Assembly: GCF_022605165.1 (NCBI RefSeq)
Contig: NC_063074.1
Span: 1,019,501-1,083,500, forward strand
DNA length: 64,000 bases
Source: Purpureocillium takamizusanense
Taxonomy: Eukaryota > Ascomycota > Sordariomycetes > Hypocreales > Ophiocordycipitaceae
Reading direction: 5' to 3'
A program made the position numbers and the translations under genes. Positions 12,529 through 22,276 of this stretch are shown in pieces (the first letter of the stretch is position 1; the number at the start of each line of letters is the position of its first letter). A model generated the notes under the pieces. The model did not search any database, had not been told where the DNA came from, and saw nothing but the letters and a program-made list of their open reading frames with translations.

Positions 12529-13389
12529 ATGCACTTCCTCGCCTCCGTCACCGTCCTCGCGGCGTCCATCGCCGGCGCCGCCGCGTCCCCCCAGAAGATG
12601 CAGCCCTACCGCCTGGCAGTCATGAACCTGCCCGGCCAGGAGCTTCAGCGCCGCAGCACCAACGGCTACGAACCCGAGACGAGCCAGTGCGGCAAGGGCA
12701 ACACCTGCGCCGAGGCCTGCGGTCCCGGCTACGACCAGTGCGCTACCACCGACAACGTTGCCCACTGCTTCAACCCGGCCGCCGGCGAGTCGTGCTGCAC
12801 CGATGGCTCTGGCAGTGAGTGATGCGCCCGCCCCTTCCCTCTCCTGACATCAGACATCACACGTCGGACCCGAGCAACTTTTGCTGACGCATAGCCAGAC
12901 TCGTGCGCCAAGGGCTACTACTGCACCCACGACCACTCCAAGCGCACCTGGTGCTGCCCCAACGAAATGGACCTCGCCGCCTGCGCCGCCGCCTACACCG
13001 TCACCGGCGGCCTCGAGCAGGCTCGTTCCACCACCAAGCCCTCGACCACCTCGACCCCTCGTCCCCCTCCTCCTCCCACCACCTCGTCCACCTCGACGTC
13101 CACCTCGACGACCCCCACCACCACCTCGAAGCCCTCCACCACGAGCGTCGCTATTATCACCGAGACCAAGGACAAGAACACCACCGTCTGCCCTAGCAGC
13201 TCCGGCTACACGACCGCCTGGACTGGTGCTAACAACACCATCACCACGGCCAAGCCTACCCAGCCCACCGTGGTCATCCCCTCCACCACGAAGAACCCGC
13301 CGCCGCCCCCGACCAACGTCAACGCTGCCGCCGCCACCGGCGTCAGCGCCCTGCTGCTGGTCGCCGCTGGTGTCGTCGCCCTTCTGTAA
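12529..13389 (+). CDS. Cys-rich GPI-anchored cell-wall protein
   Basis: Exons 12529-12814 and 12899-13389 encode 258 aa. The intron (GTGAGT...GCTGACGCATAGCCAG) joins GSG|NSCAKGYYC in frame. Residues 1-20 (MHFLASVTVLAASIAGAAAS) form a signal peptide. A Cys-rich module follows (CGKGNTCAEACGPGYDQC, then GESCCTDG, GYYC, TWCCP), with at least 12 cysteines in about 90 residues. Next comes a long Ser/Thr/Pro stalk, then a C-terminal hydrophobic tail (ATGVSALLLVAAGVVALL) preceded by small residues, as expected for a GPI signal. It is probably secreted, O-glycosylated on the stalk, and attached to the membrane or wall. The Cys module loosely recalls small chitin-binding or granulin-like knots, but I cannot assign a family, so binding activity is not claimed. 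The gene stands alone, with long non-coding flanks. Confidence 0.85.
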
Positions 13390-14346
13390 GCCGGCCCTCG
13401 GTGCCGCGCTGGATAGGGGTCGTGGGAGGCCCGGAGCTCTGATGACGAGTGGAGGCGTTGGAGTCCGGGAGGCCACGGGCCAACGCGACAGGCTCAAGCG
13501 CAGCCACGAGTTACGAGTCTTACGAACGGAGCGCCGGTGTGGGTCGCAACGGCGGTGCGACGAGGGTCGCGGTGCAATCGCCCGAGTTGCGCGGGCACGG
13601 GCCTGCCAATTTTTGTGTGATTACCTACCTGCATTTTTTTCCCGTCCTTTTTTCTTGCTGCGACGATTCCCCTTCTGGCGACTTTGAGCAATACCCTACC
13701 CGGAGTCGGCCGTGGTTTGATCTCTTTCTATGGTGTTGGGGGAGAGGGCGGCTGGCATTTGGCTGTGGGGGCATCTCTTGGGGGGATTTCTCTGCCTTTC
13801 CGTGCGCGCGCATTATACCTAGTTGCTCCCTTTTCGCAAGGGCGCCGGTCGGGTTGGATATTCTCTCTGCGCCTTGGTCAAGGGGTTCCTTTCCTGTCCC
13901 CCCCTGCCCGACGTCGGACCGTCGCCTGTATCTATTCACTTAATGGCCCTAGTAAACAATTGTAACTCGGCATTGCACTCGCGCGCATACTGTCCGCTTC
14001 TGGGCGTGGTCGTCCGACTTGTCTCCTTCTCTGCTCATGTGTCTCTCCACCCGGGCGTGTCTCGGCCGCTTCTTGTTTACTTTTCCTTCCCGACGACTTA
14101 CACGGGTTGGCTGGGAGGGGCGGGTTGTGGAGAAGGCTGGCGGCCGTTGGAATGTTTGGCGCGTCGCATCGGGGCGATTGAGTTTCCTTCCCCAGAGCCC
14201 GTCGCTGCGCCACGCCCGATCTGGGGAAAGGGCAGCCATTTTCTTCTGCCTTTTCCCTCTGCCTTCCCCTCTCCCCACCCCCATGCATATACGACAGCGG
14301 GAGCGGCGTCTGGCTCGGGAGCTGCCGCTTCTCATCGAGGAGAATT

Positions 14347-14450
<104 letters not shown>

Positions 14451-14766
14451 TGAGAGGGGGAGAGCATCAGAGAGCCAGAAGGAAGAAAGAGCGTGGCGAA
14501 GCAAAATTGAAAATAAAATAAAAAAGGCGCGAGGAAGTTGAGTGATCTGCCGGGGCTGTTGTAGAGCGTAGACGGGCTCGGGGGAGGGACGGACGGGCGT
14601 TGTCTTGGTGGGTAGCGTATACTTTGTATATATTATGGCGTTGGCCGTGGAGGACGGCCATGTTGCACGTACAGTATACAGTATACGTACTTTGCAGTTG
14701 GGTAGGAGTGCGATGAATGAATGATGCATTCCCTGCGCAACGTGCTGGCGGCTACGTACGTATTGA

Positions 14767-14845
14767 ATACCTAGACAACACTCATTCCCGGAGATACCTG
14801 GACAATAACCATTCTCTGCATACCTAGACAATACTCGTTCTCTCT
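14767..14845 (+). repeat. Threefold imperfect tandem repeat, 26-27 bp unit
   Basis: Units begin ATACCTAGACAACACTCATT (14767), ATACCTGGACAATAACCATT (14794) and ATACCTAGACAATACTCGTT (14820). Spacing is 27 and 26 bases. The repeat lies 3' of the M28 peptidase stop codon; no function is known. Confidence 0.7.
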
Positions 14846-14954
14846 CGAGTCTAGACCCATCTCTTCCCCCTTCTCGGTAAGCCTCCTCATACATCGTACT
14901 ACTACCTAGTAGTACTCGACGTCAATCGCAGTAGCCATACGTAGAACAAGTCTC

Positions 14955-15785
14955 CTACCGCCACGTATTGTCCCACCCGGCCTGCTCAATGGCAAACGCG
15001 ATGGCGAGCCCCGCGAACCGGGCCATGTGCTGACCCACGTGCGTCAGTCAGCCTTTCTTCTTTCTTTCGTTCTTTCCCTCTTTACGGGTATATTTCCCAT
15101 TGTTCCTTTTATTTATTTACTCCCTTTTTTTCAAAGTCACCGCTCACACACACACACACACACACACAAAACTCACCTCAAAGGAAAAGACGCCCGTCTC
15201 GTCGTCGACGTCGAGCGTGTCCCCCACGCCGTGCACGTACGGGTCGTAGTCGCCCGGGAGGCGCCCGATGGATCCCAGGGGGTTGCCCTCGGTGGCAAAG
15301 GCCGCCGGGTAGCCGAACTTGGTGAAGGACATGTAGTCGGAGCCGGCGTTGCTGTTTGATATTTTCGCATAGATGCCTTGTTGTCAGCTCTGGCACATGT
15401 GTTTGAGGGGGAAAGGAGTCTCTTCACACCCCTCTCTTCTCGTCTGGTGAGTGCTCCTCACGAGCGGGGGGGAGGGAGAGAAGAGAGAGAGAGAGTGCCT
15501 GGACGGATGGAAGCTGAAGCAGGCGGGGCAAAAGAGGAAGAAGAGAAAAGACTGAAGATGGAGACTCACGCGGGGAGCGTGTACGCGTGGGCGGGCAGAG
15601 AGGTATACTCCCTGGCCAGGTTCAGCGTCCAGTTGGTCAACGGGCCGTCGGCCATGGTCTCGACGAGGCCGATCGATTCTGTCGAGTTGCGCGCGACAAA
15701 GGCAACCATGTCCTGCTCGGGGGAGGGTGGTTAGAACCAAGCAAGCAAGCACCTTTGCCAGCCACGCCTGAGCATCGGCAGCAAC

Positions 15786-15821
<36 letters not shown>

Positions 15822-17125
15822 CGCGCTCGCAGGGGTCACACTTGTTTGTTCCCCCTTCCGCCCTACCAACCCAAGGTAACATACCATCTGGGCAGCACTA
15901 GGTCGTACTCACAAACTCGAGCATGGCGCCGATGCGCGCCCCCGACTCCCTCTTGTACCGGGCCACGGCCTGGCTGCCGAGGTTGCCGCCCTCCTCGGCG
16001 GCGTACCAGTGGAACTCGACGGGCCCGTCGCGGGGCGTGTAGCCGCTGCGGGCGAGCACGCGCAGGGCCTCGAGCACGGCGACGGTGCCGGAGCCGTCGT
16101 CGTCGGCCCCCGGGGCCGGCAGCAGCGGGAACAGGTAGTTCATCGAGTCCTGGTGCGCGCCCACCACCGTCAGCGGCTGCGAGGCGTTGCGCCCCCGCCG
16201 CGGCTCGAAGCGCGCGATGATGCTCGGCTGCGGGAACCGGTGCGGGAAGTACTCGAGCGAAATGTGCGTGTGGAAGGGCGCGGTGCGGATGATCTGCTCG
16301 GTCACCACCGCGGCGATGATGACCGCGGCGGCCCCTTTTCTTTAGCATCGGGCCGTATGCATGGAGGATATCTCTACTACGTCTATATGGTATGTATGCT
16401 GCGCATGCACAACCATGCGTCTCCTTGTGCACCCTAGGCGTGGTCTGGTGACAATGATTGCTCGGCAGGAAGAGGAGGCGGGGGGGGGGGGGAGTTGTTT
16501 CTCTCACCTCGGCGACCTGGTCGTGAATCCATTGCGCGCTCTGCTCGCCTGTCGTGCTACCAAAGTACCGCGTGTAATAGCTCGTCAGGTGCTCCAGCGC
16601 CCGGCGCATCTCCTCTACCGAGACCTGCTCGATGAGCGGCTTGACGAGGCGCTGGTTCACCAGCTCAGGGACGTCTGCAAGGGCGCAAGATTCCGTCAGC
16701 ACTCTAGTATCCTCGCTCTCTCCCTCTCACCACCTTCGCGCACTTCGCTCCTCCTCCTTTTCCTGCGCCGGGGCCGGACATCACGGCCACCTTTCTCGGC
16801 AACGACATACGTGCTTTTCCCGCCAGGGCGACCGCCTCACCCCCTCCCTCCGCCTTCATCGCGCGATAGACGTCCTCGTGGTCCGTCACGTCGGAAAACT
16901 TGCGGCGCCGGCGGCGCAGGCGGAGCTTGTCGCCCTCGGTCATCCAGCGCGGCGCCGCGTCGCCCGAGACGTGCAGGAGGCGCGGCGAGGCCATCTCGGC
17001 GGCGAGGCCCGGCTGCAGGGACAGGAGCGCGTCGACGGGGTCGGCGTGCGCCTCGATGGCGCGGAGTATGGCTGGGTCGACGGCATGGGCATGATGGGGA
17101 GACGGCGGCGGCGGCGGCCTGAGGA

Positions 17126-17159
<34 letters not shown>

Positions 17160-17240
17160 ATGGGCGGCCGTGGGCGTGATGCCATGCACGGACAGCAGCA
17201 GGAGCAGGCTGCTCGCGCGCAGGGTGGACAAGAACAACAT
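14955..17240 (-). CDS. Secreted M28-family zinc aminopeptidase
   Basis: Six exons (complement): 17240-16811, 16674-16508, 16293-15913, 15712-15570, 15351-15177 and 15029-14955, giving 456 aa; all five introns are GT-AG and keep the frame. A signal peptide (MLFLSTLRASSLLLLLSVHG) is followed by an 11-residue Gln run from a CTG repeat, then a proline-rich and basic propeptide. The catalytic domain (about 200-450) carries the expected di-zinc ligands: H246 in VGAHQDS, Asp in GADDDGSG, E299/E300 in YAAEEGG, D327 after LEF and H414 in YVHGVGD. It should remove N-terminal, often hydrophobic, residues from extracellular peptides. The last exon (HMARFAGLAIAF to NTWR) completes the usual C-terminus and is too short to appear as an obvious open frame. 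The intron 2 acceptor is chosen so that QVAE joins IIRTAP. Three introns contain GT/CA, CT or poly-G microsatellites. A neighbouring M28 subfamily is the main alternative. Confidence 0.88.
15787..15818 (+). repeat. CT microsatellite in an M28 intron
   Basis: About 16 CT units lie wholly inside intron 3 of the M28 peptidase gene (GA repeat on the coding strand). Confidence 0.85.
17127..17159 (-). repeat. CTG/CAG triplet repeat encoding polyglutamine
   Basis: Eleven perfect CTG triplets on the + strand encode eleven Gln residues just after the signal peptide of the M28 aminopeptidase. Such perfect repeats are prone to length change between strains. Confidence 0.9.
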
Positions 17241-17951
17241 GATGGCGATACGTGAGACGGATGTGTCAGTTCCCTACGCCTCTTGTTTGATTTGAGAGGA
17301 TACAGGCAGAGAGCCATGGCGCGTCGCTGATGCCGGACCGGGACCCCCGCTTATCAAGTTGGCATCGCGGGTACCGAACCCCCAGCTCGCGCTATCCCAA
17401 GAAGAAGTCGCCGTACGTGCCGCAGTGACGCCTTTGAATGGGGCAGGTAGGGGGTTGCTCGCCCGCAGGCACGGAGCTATGGCGTGCTTGCTCGGCGACG
17501 CAATACGTCGTGGAGCCCCAAGTCGAGGATGACGTCGCTGGCTGCACGCCGGCACAGGAGACTTCAGCACGATGCCATTCATTCCATCATGTCTTTGGGC
17601 CAAATGCAGCGGCCACACGGCGGCGGTAGCACGCCGAATTCAACTTGTACATTTGCAGACATGATCCGACGGCGCAGGCAGACAGGCACAGCCGCTTGCT
17701 ACTGGGCAGCGTCCATGACCACCAGAGCGGCGGCCCATGCCTGCTCGCCAGCACCGCCGAAGTCCCTACAAACAAACAAACAAACAAACGGTCAGGCTTC
17801 CTCCGCGTTGCAATACATCTCATACTATGCCACCGAACCCCCCAGTCCCTCCCCTGGTATCATTCCTCCGTGTAAGTGTAATACTAAGACGTCTGCGTGT
17901 GTGTATGCTGTAGTATGTGCAATGACATAGAGTCGGGTCGCTCCCTTTGGC
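17241..17951. other. Intergenic region between M28 peptidase and ACBP genes
   Basis: It holds the promoter of the M28 gene (-) and the 3' flank of the acyl-CoA-binding gene (-). An AAAC tetranucleotide repeat lies at about 17769-17789. No additional gene is supported. Confidence 0.6.
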
Positions 17952-18497
17952 TTAGTTGCCGACGGCCTCGGGCTCCTTGTTCTCGTCGTAGCCGCAAGAG
18001 GCCTTGAGCTTCTCGACGAGCTCGACGTACCGCTCCTGGGCCTGCTGGGGGGTGATGGCCTCGTCGACGACCTTTTGCCAGGCGTTCTTCTTGGCCTTGC
18101 CCTGCACGACGCGAACGGTCATAGTGTCAGCCGAGGTGTTACCTCCCTGCCGTGCATCGCGCAGTATGGAAAGGGTGGAAAGGAGGGGGGAAATGGCCTC
18201 TTGGGACAATCAAGGCGCTGGGGGAGCGCACGAGGCGGAGGGAGGAAGGCTTGCCTTGAGGTCAAACATGCCGGGGGCGGGGGCCTTGGAAATGTCCTCG
18301 CCGATGGAAACCTTGTACAGGGCTGTCGTTGGCGGCGTTAGCAAGAGTGATTGATACAAGGGGCGAAAGCTTCTCCAGCACACGAAGGAGGGGCCCTCAC
18401 CGTAGAGGTCGAGCAGCTCGTCGTTGCTCGGCTTGCTAGTGAGCTTCTTGGAGTCGACGACAGCCTTCTTGAAAGCTTCGCTTTGAGGGGCAGACAT
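17952..18497 (-). CDS. ACB1: Acyl-CoA-binding protein (ACBP)
   Basis: Exons (complement) 18497-18401, 18322-18255 and 18101-17952 encode 104 aa, the usual size for a single-domain ACBP. The protein runs MSAPQSEAFKKAVVDSKKL, then LYALYKVSIGED, PGMFDLKGKAKKNAW, and ends AQERYVELVEKL plus a short acidic tail. These match the four-helix ACB domain (LY-LYK core, PGM and KGKA-W motifs). It binds C14-C22 acyl-CoA esters in the cytosol and buffers and delivers them to lipid synthesis and degradation. Intron 1 is GT-AG. Intron 2 begins GCAAGC directly after CTCAAG, a GC-AG intron, with a CTGAC branch site and TGCAG acceptor. Reading through instead would end the protein early in a Pro/Ala-rich tail, so the GC donor is well supported. 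There is no PTS1. Confidence 0.93.
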
Positions 18498-19770
18498 GAT
18501 GGGCGGTTGGGGGTTGGTTTTTTTTCTCTTGGGTTTGCAGAGGGGCGGCGCGGGGTTGCGGTTCGTCGGAGAGGCGTCGAGCGTCGGGAGGAACGGATGG
18601 GTCTGATGCGCAAAAAAGTGCTGCTATTCCTGTGTGCTTGACGTGCGGCGCAGAAGCTCGTGATGATGGTGGTGATGGGAGGGTTGATGAGTTGTCGAGG
18701 GCAGAGAGACAGAGGGGAGGCGGTCCGTGGTGTGGCGCGGGGAAGGGGAAGGGGAGGGGGCGGGGGAGGCTGGAGCTGCAGTTGTGGCCTCGCCGCCCGT
18801 AGCGGAGGGAGATACGTACTAGGTAGGTAGGTGGAGGGGCTCACGGGGACAGCGAGCGTCGGGTGATGATTGGATTGGGCCGTGCGGAGGGAGGGTCGTT
18901 CGTTGGGGAGGGAGGGTGGAGGTGTCGCCGCCCGCCCATCGTCATACGTACCGCGGGCGACGCTCCTTCATCGCACGAGCCTGGGATGTCGTGGCACAGC
19001 AATCATGATGCTGTAGTGCTACGCACCGACGCCCCGTAACTGGACTGATGGCAGCGCGGCTGTCCACCCCCTCATGCTCTCTTTTGAGGGAATCACGACG
19101 AGCGCATCCGCGGACGGATCGTGCACGTAGGTAGCCTTTGGGCTAGCTTGTGGTGCCTGATTCCCCTGGCCACCAAGACACGAGGGGCACGCAACTCTAT
19201 TTCTCTTTCTCGTATACGTGCCTGTATCATCTCGTCACGTCACTCCACCAGTCTCCCAGACCCTCGACTCCCTGGCCCCCAAGGGGAACGCGGCTGGAGC
19301 CCGGTGCGACCCGTCCCCGAGCCGTCATGTCTGAGACGTAGCCAAACGCTGTCTCATCCGGGAACCGCCGCCAACCCCCCGCCGCGTCTCGAGTGCCTTG
19401 CTTGCTCGGCCTGCCCACGTCCACGAGTTGCCGTTTCGGCGCGAGCATCAGAGGTGATCTGCAGTGAAAGGGCAAAACCCTCTTCAATGGGGGTTGGTAG
19501 CATCTAATCCATCTACCCTGCGTGGTCCGCCCGCATATCTCTCCAATGTCGTAGTATCTGATGCCCACATTCTACCTTGTAGCGAGGCATGGCCTGCGCG
19601 TCTATATGACGCCTCCTCCGCAAGTGTCCAATACGTGCAGCCGTTTGGGCTGCCGTCCTCATATGCTCATAGATGTCCAAAAGTCCCGTCACGCGGCCTC
19701 TCGTTTGCCCGCAAATCCGTAGGCCGGGCGTCTGGACCGCATTCCCTTCTCTTTCGCGTCCAGCGCTCCA
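18498..19770. other. Intergenic region upstream of ACBP
   Basis: It contains the ACBP promoter (GA- and CT-rich immediately upstream) and the 3' flank of the next - strand gene. I see no further gene. Confidence 0.6.
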
Positions 19771-21162
19771 CTAGACGCCGTCGCACAGGCCCAGGTCGCC
19801 CAGCAGCTCGCCCGCGAGGACGTCGATGGCGCCGGCCTTGTTGTCCTCGATGCCAAAGCCCAGGAACAGCTCATCGTCGAGGAATCCGCTGTAGCGCCTC
19901 GCACGGCTCTTCCAGGCCATCGACGTCACGTAGAACATGTCGGACGTGTTGGTGGCCTCGTGCCGCTCGCGACCCGAGATCCACAGCGGCCGCTTGGACA
20001 TGGCGTGAATGCGGAACGGCGCCTTTTGCTCAAACACCATCAGGTACGGCTCGTAGACGCTGTGGAAATTGTAGTATGTTTTGTGCTGGTAGATGGTGAA
20101 GATGAAGGTGTTGTCGTCGGTGGCCGCGCACCCCGCGTCCGCCTTGCGGCACATGGTCACTTTGAGCGAGTTGGTCGCCTGGTGGATCGACTCGAGCTTC
20201 GGCGCCGGTCGCGGCATGTACTTGGCGATGCACTTGGAGTCGCGGGCGCCGGCGCGCGCGGCCAGGTCCGGCCCGACCGACCCGTCGTCACGGAGCTCCG
20301 TGAAGACGCGCGCAGGGTAGATGTCCTGGTGGACGTACTTTTGCCCCTGGTTGTCCCAGAACATGAAGAAGTTCTTTTCCATCTTGCCGTAGGGCGCTGG
20401 GCGCTGCAGCTCGGTGGCGTTGCGGAAGTCGAACGCGGGGACGGGCTTGTCGCCGTTCCAACCGATCAGGCCGGCAAAGTTCTGGACGAACTGGCCGAAG
20501 CAGGTGAACCTAGAGTTGGACCCAAAGGTGATGTAGGGCTGCTCGGGACCGAACAGGACGCGGGCGTCGTGCGGCCCAATGTTGAGGTTGAAGTACTCGA
20601 GATCGCCCTCGCATTTGCCGCCCTGCGTGGGCGGGACGGGCAGCGGCGCGGGAGGCGCGCGGCAGCGGAGGGCGCCATCCCACACGATGGCCTCGCAATG
20701 CACCTCCTTGAACTCGATTGACGGCTGCTCGTTGACCTGTTGGGCCACGACGACCCAGATGTCGTCGGCGTCGGGGTGCGGCAGGATGTTGGGGTTGAAG
20801 GCGCTGATGCCGCCAAAGTCGATGCGCAAGAACTTCTTGTCGGGCGTCGACACGGAAAAGACCTCTTGATGCTGCAGCGGCGGCTGCTGCTGAGAGCCGG
20901 TAAAGTCGCTCGGCGTCATGCTCTTGCCGTCTTCAGGCGACGCCGCCGCCCATTGCGAGCCGTGTGCGCCATCGTCGTCGTCGTGCTGGTCGGCGTTGCC
21001 CTTGGCCAGCTTCTTGGGCTTGGAGTCTGGCTTCGGCCACTGCAGCTTGGATGCGTCTGACCAGCTGCGAGTCGACAGACCGCCGTAGTGCGACGCTGCG
21101 TAGAGCAGGACGAGCGCCAGGCCGACCAGCAGGGCCAGCCGGTGGACGTTTCGCAAGAGCAT
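19771..21162 (-). CDS. Type II membrane protein with large lumenal domain, unidentified
   Basis: Single exon, 463 aa. MLLRNVHR is followed by a hydrophobic segment (about residues 8-24, ALLVGLALVLLYAAS) with no cleavage-like end, which suggests a signal anchor with the rest lumenal or extracellular. A low-complexity stem rich in Lys, Asp and His leads into a long conserved-looking domain from about residue 100. Landmarks are GGISAFNPNILPHPD, DIWVVVAQQ, several Cys (CEAIVWDGALRC, KCEGDLEYFNLN), NIGPHDARVLFGPEQPYITF and a C-terminal GFLDDELFLGFGIEDNKAG. The repeated Asn-Pro and short beta-strand pattern recalls five-bladed propeller carbohydrate-active proteins or fungal mannosyltransferase-like lumenal enzymes. 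That is inference; I cannot name the family. Its neighbours are an acyltransferase and a GT32 glycosyltransferase, which supports a secretory-pathway glycan role. Confidence 0.85.
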   Translation of the reverse strand: MLLRNVHRLALLVGLALVLLYAASHYGGLSTRSWSDASKLQWPKPDSKPKKLAKGNADQHDDDDGAHGSQWAAASPEDGKSMTPSDFTGSQQQPPLQHQEVFSVSTPDKKFLRIDFGGISAFNPNILPHPDADDIWVVVAQQVNEQPSIEFKEVHCEAIVWDGALRCRAPPAPLPVPPTQGGKCEGDLEYFNLNIGPHDARVLFGPEQPYITFGSNSRFTCFGQFVQNFAGLIGWNGDKPVPAFDFRNATELQRPAPYGKMEKNFFMFWDNQGQKYVHQDIYPARVFTELRDDGSVGPDLAARAGARDSKCIAKYMPRPAPKLESIHQATNSLKVTMCRKADAGCAATDDNTFIFTIYQHKTYYNFHSVYEPYLMVFEQKAPFRIHAMSKRPLWISGRERHEATNTSDMFYVTSMAWKSRARRYSGFLDDELFLGFGIEDNKAGAIDVLAGELLGDLGLCDGV

Positions 21163-22276
21163 GACAGAACCACTCGGTGCGCGATCGATGCCAAGCTCAG
21201 GAGCGCAGTGTTAGCGGCGGACGGTCGACAGCAGTACAGCAGGTAAAGTAGTATGTATTGGCGGCGGCGGCGGTCGGCGTCAGCGGGCGGCAACGACTGC
21301 AGCACACAGTCAATCGTCGTCTTTGTTGCCTCCCCCTGATCGTCTTACGCGGGACGCACGACGGGGAGCGGGTCGTTGTTGGTCGTGAACGAAAAGGATG
21401 GAAGCTGAACCAGACTTGCGCGGGCCTCGTCTGCCATGGCGCGCAATGGCGGCATCCAAGGAGGTGGGAGTCTGGATCAAGAGAAGAGAACGGGTTCGCG
21501 CTGCAGGATGATGACAGGGGTGTGTCGTCACGCTCTACCTGCAGACGTCAGATGCGAGGGTAGGGGGGTGGTTTCGACGACAGGATCAAGCAGGCACGCA
21601 AGCAAGCAAGCGATCGAGAAATTAATTGAAAAAAAAAGGTCGACAACGGCGACGAGTGGACAGGAATGACATGTAGGTACAAGGTTATTCGGAACGCCTT
21701 GCGGCTCAGCTGGTGCCGTGTTTGGCAGCCCGAGCGCCCTTTTTTGGTCTCCCGTATCTTTCTCTCACCGTGTGCCCTTTGGCATGTGCCCACCACGCTT
21801 GTGAGCGTCTTGATCTGCAGCGATATGATTGTGCTTACCCGTCAGTGCATTAGCGGTGACGCCGCTGCCCACGCTGGCCGAGGGCGCGCTGAGCCAACCA
21901 ACTTAGTGGGGGCACGGGAGCCGTAAAATTACTGCAGCTGTTAGTGCCGGGGACGTCTGGAGAGTGACATCTCGGGCCTTGACTCGCGCTCAGACTAGTA
22001 TTACAGTACCGCTCGTGCGGACTGTCGCCTCGCCGCACTGTACAGCCAGCCACCATCGGCCTGATGCTTCCAAAACAGAATCAATCGTCACCGTCAGATC
22101 GGCTGATTCTCGCCCGAAGCCACCAACGATCTGAGACAACCTGATCGTGAGGCACGAAATTTGCGTTTCGTGCTGTAAATGCTTTCAAGTACTAGTAAAT
22201 GCCTTTTTCTAATAATACCGAAAAACGCTAAATGCTCTACCCATATATGTCATGTATCACATATCCATGTTCCAGC
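21163..22276. other. Intergenic region between two - strand membrane-protein genes
   Basis: It contains the promoter of the type II protein gene and the 3' flank of the acyltransferase gene. An 8-bp perfect stem-loop lies at 22152-22173 in an AT-richer patch close to the acyltransferase stop. No gene is supported. Confidence 0.6.
22152..22173 (-). other. Perfect 8-bp stem-loop in the acyltransferase 3' flank
   Basis: GCACGAAA, a 6-nt loop TTTGCG, then TTTCGTGC. It lies about 105 bases beyond the stop codon of the acyltransferase gene, in an AT-rich patch. A 3' UTR or RNA-stability element is possible but unproven. Confidence 0.45.

Noticed and set aside
12881..13687. 268-codon Pro/Arg/Ser-rich frame overlapping the GPI gene
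   Set aside because: A shadow of exon 2 of the Cys-rich GPI gene in another frame.
16308..16346. Alternative acceptor in M28 intron 2 (GCTAAAGAAAAG)
   Set aside because: It does not keep the frame from QVAE; the CAG before IIRTAP does and matches the family better.
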